The notes under the pieces are model-generated. The model was given only the letters and a program-made list of their open reading frames with translations, was not told the origin of the DNA and ran no database searches. Shown here piece by piece: positions 15,714 to 16,692 of a stretch of DNA of 16,692 nt. The stretch comes from an uncultured Prevotella sp. (lineage in GTDB: Bacteria > Bacteroidota > Bacteroidia > Bacteroidales > Bacteroidaceae). Location of the stretch: the NCBI GenBank assembly GCA_900551985.1, contig URYG01000049.1:1-16692 (forward strand). The letters run 5' to 3'. The position numbers and the translations under genes are program-made. Position 1 is the stretch's first letter. Each line of letters begins with the position of its first letter.

Positions 15714-15742
15714 TATTATATTATATAGTCTTATACATTATT
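15704..15742 (-). repeat. 14-bp direct repeat duplicating the rlmI start, creating a five-codon upstream ORF
   Basis: The + strand 14-mer TCTTATACATTATT occurs at 15704-15717 and 15729-15742. The first copy contains the rlmI start (ATG TAT AAG A). The second places an identical start at 15738, which reads M-Y-K-T-I and stops at 15723-15721, eight bases before the real rlmI ATG. It could be a decoy or coupling ORF, or a chance duplication in AT-rich spacer DNA. Confidence 0.75.
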
Positions 15743-15746
15743 GAAC

Positions 15747-16358
15747 CTAGAACTCTACCAGCTCGTAATCGTCAGCTTTGGCAAGCCGGTTGAACTCCTC
15801 GTAGATGTGAATGCAGCACCATGCATCCGTAGCGGCATACCTGCACTGAGCCTCTCTGAGCTCCTGGGCTTCCCAGTTGCTGAGTCGCTGCGCCTTGCTG
15901 ATTTTCTGATGGAAGAGGTTGGCGTAGATTTTCTGCAAGCTCATATCCTTGATGCCGAATTTCTTAGCCACATCCTGCAACTCGATGAAATATCCCGGCT
16001 TGAAATCGCATCTGCGATGCAGCTGGAGGAGGTCATCATGCCAAGACAATCCCACTTTAGGCACCCTCTTATCCTCCAGGAATCGGATGATGGCTGGTGT
16101 CATACCCGTGAGATTCAAGCGGAAGAGATAGCAGACATCGCGGGTACTCACCTGCAGCAGAGATACCTGGAAGCGCATACCCTTGGAGAAACTTGGTCGT
16201 GTCTCCGTATCCACACCCAGAATATCCTGTCCCAGGAGATATTCTACAGCGGCATCTGTATCTTCAGCCTTATCTATCACTATCATATTGCCAGGAAAGA
16301 GAATTCGAGGCAAACTATTGATAGTTTTCTTTTCGAAACTAGTGAAAATTATCTTCAT
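15747..16358 (-). CDS. 3'-5' exonuclease, DEDDy (RNase D-like) family
   Basis: The 203-residue protein is a single DnaQ-fold exonuclease domain. The DEDDy residues are visible: Asp50 and Glu52 in LGVDTETRP (motif I), Asp108 in GLSWHDDLLQL (motif II), and Tyr174 and Asp178 in CRYAATDAW (motif III). LSNWEAQELREAQ just before motif III is characteristic of RNase D and WRN-type exonuclease domains. There is no HRDC domain, so it is a short form. It may process structured RNA or DNA 3' ends; which nucleic acid is not shown by sequence. It is the first gene of the leftward run exonuclease-rlmI-lipoprotein-TPR-dnaB and lies about 20 nt after its predicted transcription start. Confidence 0.9.
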   Translation of the reverse strand: MKIIFTSFEKKTINSLPRILFPGNMIVIDKAEDTDAAVEYLLGQDILGVDTETRPSFSKGMRFQVSLLQVSTRDVCYLFRLNLTGMTPAIIRFLEDKRVPKVGLSWHDDLLQLHRRCDFKPGYFIELQDVAKKFGIKDMSLQKIYANLFHQKISKAQRLSNWEAQELREAQCRYAATDAWCCIHIYEEFNRLAKADDYELVEF

Positions 16359-16384
16359 TACTGCTATTTATTCATTACAAGTTG

Positions 16385-16392
16385 CAAAATTA
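16385..16392 (-). promoter_or_regulatory. -7 element for the exonuclease-to-dnaB gene run
   Basis: TAATTTTG on the - strand matches the Bacteroidetes -7 consensus TAnnTTTG, 27 bp before the exonuclease ATG. No TTTG is seen 19-21 bp upstream, so the -33 element is absent or poor. Confidence 0.65.
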
Positions 16393-16436
16393 GCAAAAAA
16401 TCCCGAAAAAAAGGAGCGTTTCTCAATCTTTTTTGC

Positions 16437-16444
16437 TAATTTTG
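16437..16444 (+). promoter_or_regulatory. -7 element for ftsK
   Basis: TAATTTTG matches TAnnTTTG and lies 28 bp before the ftsK ATG. As with its mirror image, no clear -33 TTTG is found at the expected distance. The untranslated leader is A-rich, as usual in Bacteroidetes. Confidence 0.65.
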
Positions 16445-16472
16445 CAGTTAAATATTAAAAAGAAAAAGAAAA

Positions 16473-16692
16473 ATGGCAAAGAAAAGAACATCAGGCAAAA
16501 CTAAATCATTTAGCGAAGCCATTGGTTTACAATATATTTTCAACAATACGATCACCGATTTCTTCCTCGGACTCGCTCTTCTCGTGGTTGCTGTCGTCAT
16601 GATACTGGCGATGATATCATTCCTCAGTACGGGCGCTGCCGACCAGAGCTTGCTGGAGAACCTGCAGCCTGGGGCGAAGGGGACGGATGACC
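16473..16692 (+). CDS. ftsK: DNA translocase FtsK, N-terminal fragment cut by the window end
   Basis: Only the first 73 codons are present. A basic N-terminus (MAKKRTSGKTK) is followed by one transmembrane helix at about 30-52 (FFLGLALLVVAVVMILAMIS) and STGAADQS (52-59), a block I recognise from Bacteroidetes FtsK proteins. FtsK is an inner-membrane, septum-located, hexameric DNA pump that clears the chromosome dimer region and activates XerCD recombination. The motor domain lies beyond the window, so the call rests on the N-terminus alone. It is divergent from the exonuclease gene. Confidence 0.82.
   Translation, partial: MAKKRTSGKTKSFSEAIGLQYIFNNTITDFFLGLALLVVAVVMILAMISFLSTGAADQSLLENLQPGAKGTDD

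Larger units (their letters stand above)
16383..16446. repeat. 18-bp perfect inverted repeat containing two divergent -7 elements
   Basis: TGCAAAATTAGCAAAAAA at 16383-16400 is the exact reverse complement of 16429-16446, with 28 bp between. Each arm contains the -7 promoter sequence TAATTTTG pointing outward, one toward the exonuclease gene and one toward ftsK. The symmetry extends 5 to 8 bases beyond each -7 element, more than promoter consensus alone would require. Confidence 0.9.

Overview
The window looks like a chromosomal segment of a Bacteroidales bacterium, most probably Prevotella/Segatella. The evidence is: FtsK, DnaB and CimA sequences of Bacteroidetes character; start sites preceded by A-rich stretches instead of Shine-Dalgarno boxes; and promoters of the Bacteroidetes type (TTTG, about 20 bp, TAnnTTTG). 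Most of it is housekeeping. I see no phage, insertion sequence, CRISPR array, tRNA or rRNA.

Left end (57-1705, + strand): a divergent WxcM/FdtA-like small protein and a DegT/DnrJ/EryC1/StrS sugar aminotransferase, 5 bp apart. They look like the tail of a nucleotide-sugar or surface-glycan operon whose start lies outside the window. The aminotransferase gene runs 28 bp into the end of a convergent gene for an exported TPR protein (1678-2421, - strand). That gene has a clear promoter placed so close that its mRNA may be leaderless. Between it and leuB lies an AT-rich spacer with four CCTTAAGG palindromes exactly 22 bp apart, forming two hairpins.

Centre (2678-9240, - strand): a branched-chain amino acid operon in the order leader peptide-leuA-leuC-leuD-cimA-leuB. 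Leu enzymes alone make leucine. The extra gene closely resembles the Leptospira-type citramalate synthase, so the same LeuCD and LeuB could also turn citramalate into 2-oxobutyrate for isoleucine. The 5' leader contains a previously unlisted 29-codon ORF with four consecutive Ile codons and nearby Leu codons, an intrinsic terminator, and an 8-nt segment able to compete with the terminator stem. This is a textbook ribosome-mediated attenuator sensing both end products of the operon. It is the most interesting system in the window.

Right part (9383-16358, - strand): a compact run of five genes read leftward: DEDDy 3'-5' exonuclease, rlmI (23S rRNA methyltransferase), an orphan substrate-binding-like lipoprotein, an 889-residue cytoplasmic TPR-like protein, and dnaB, whose start overlaps the preceding gene by 20 bp. 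The run begins at a divergent promoter region with an 18-bp perfect inverted repeat. The other arm faces ftsK (16473 to the window end, + strand, partial).
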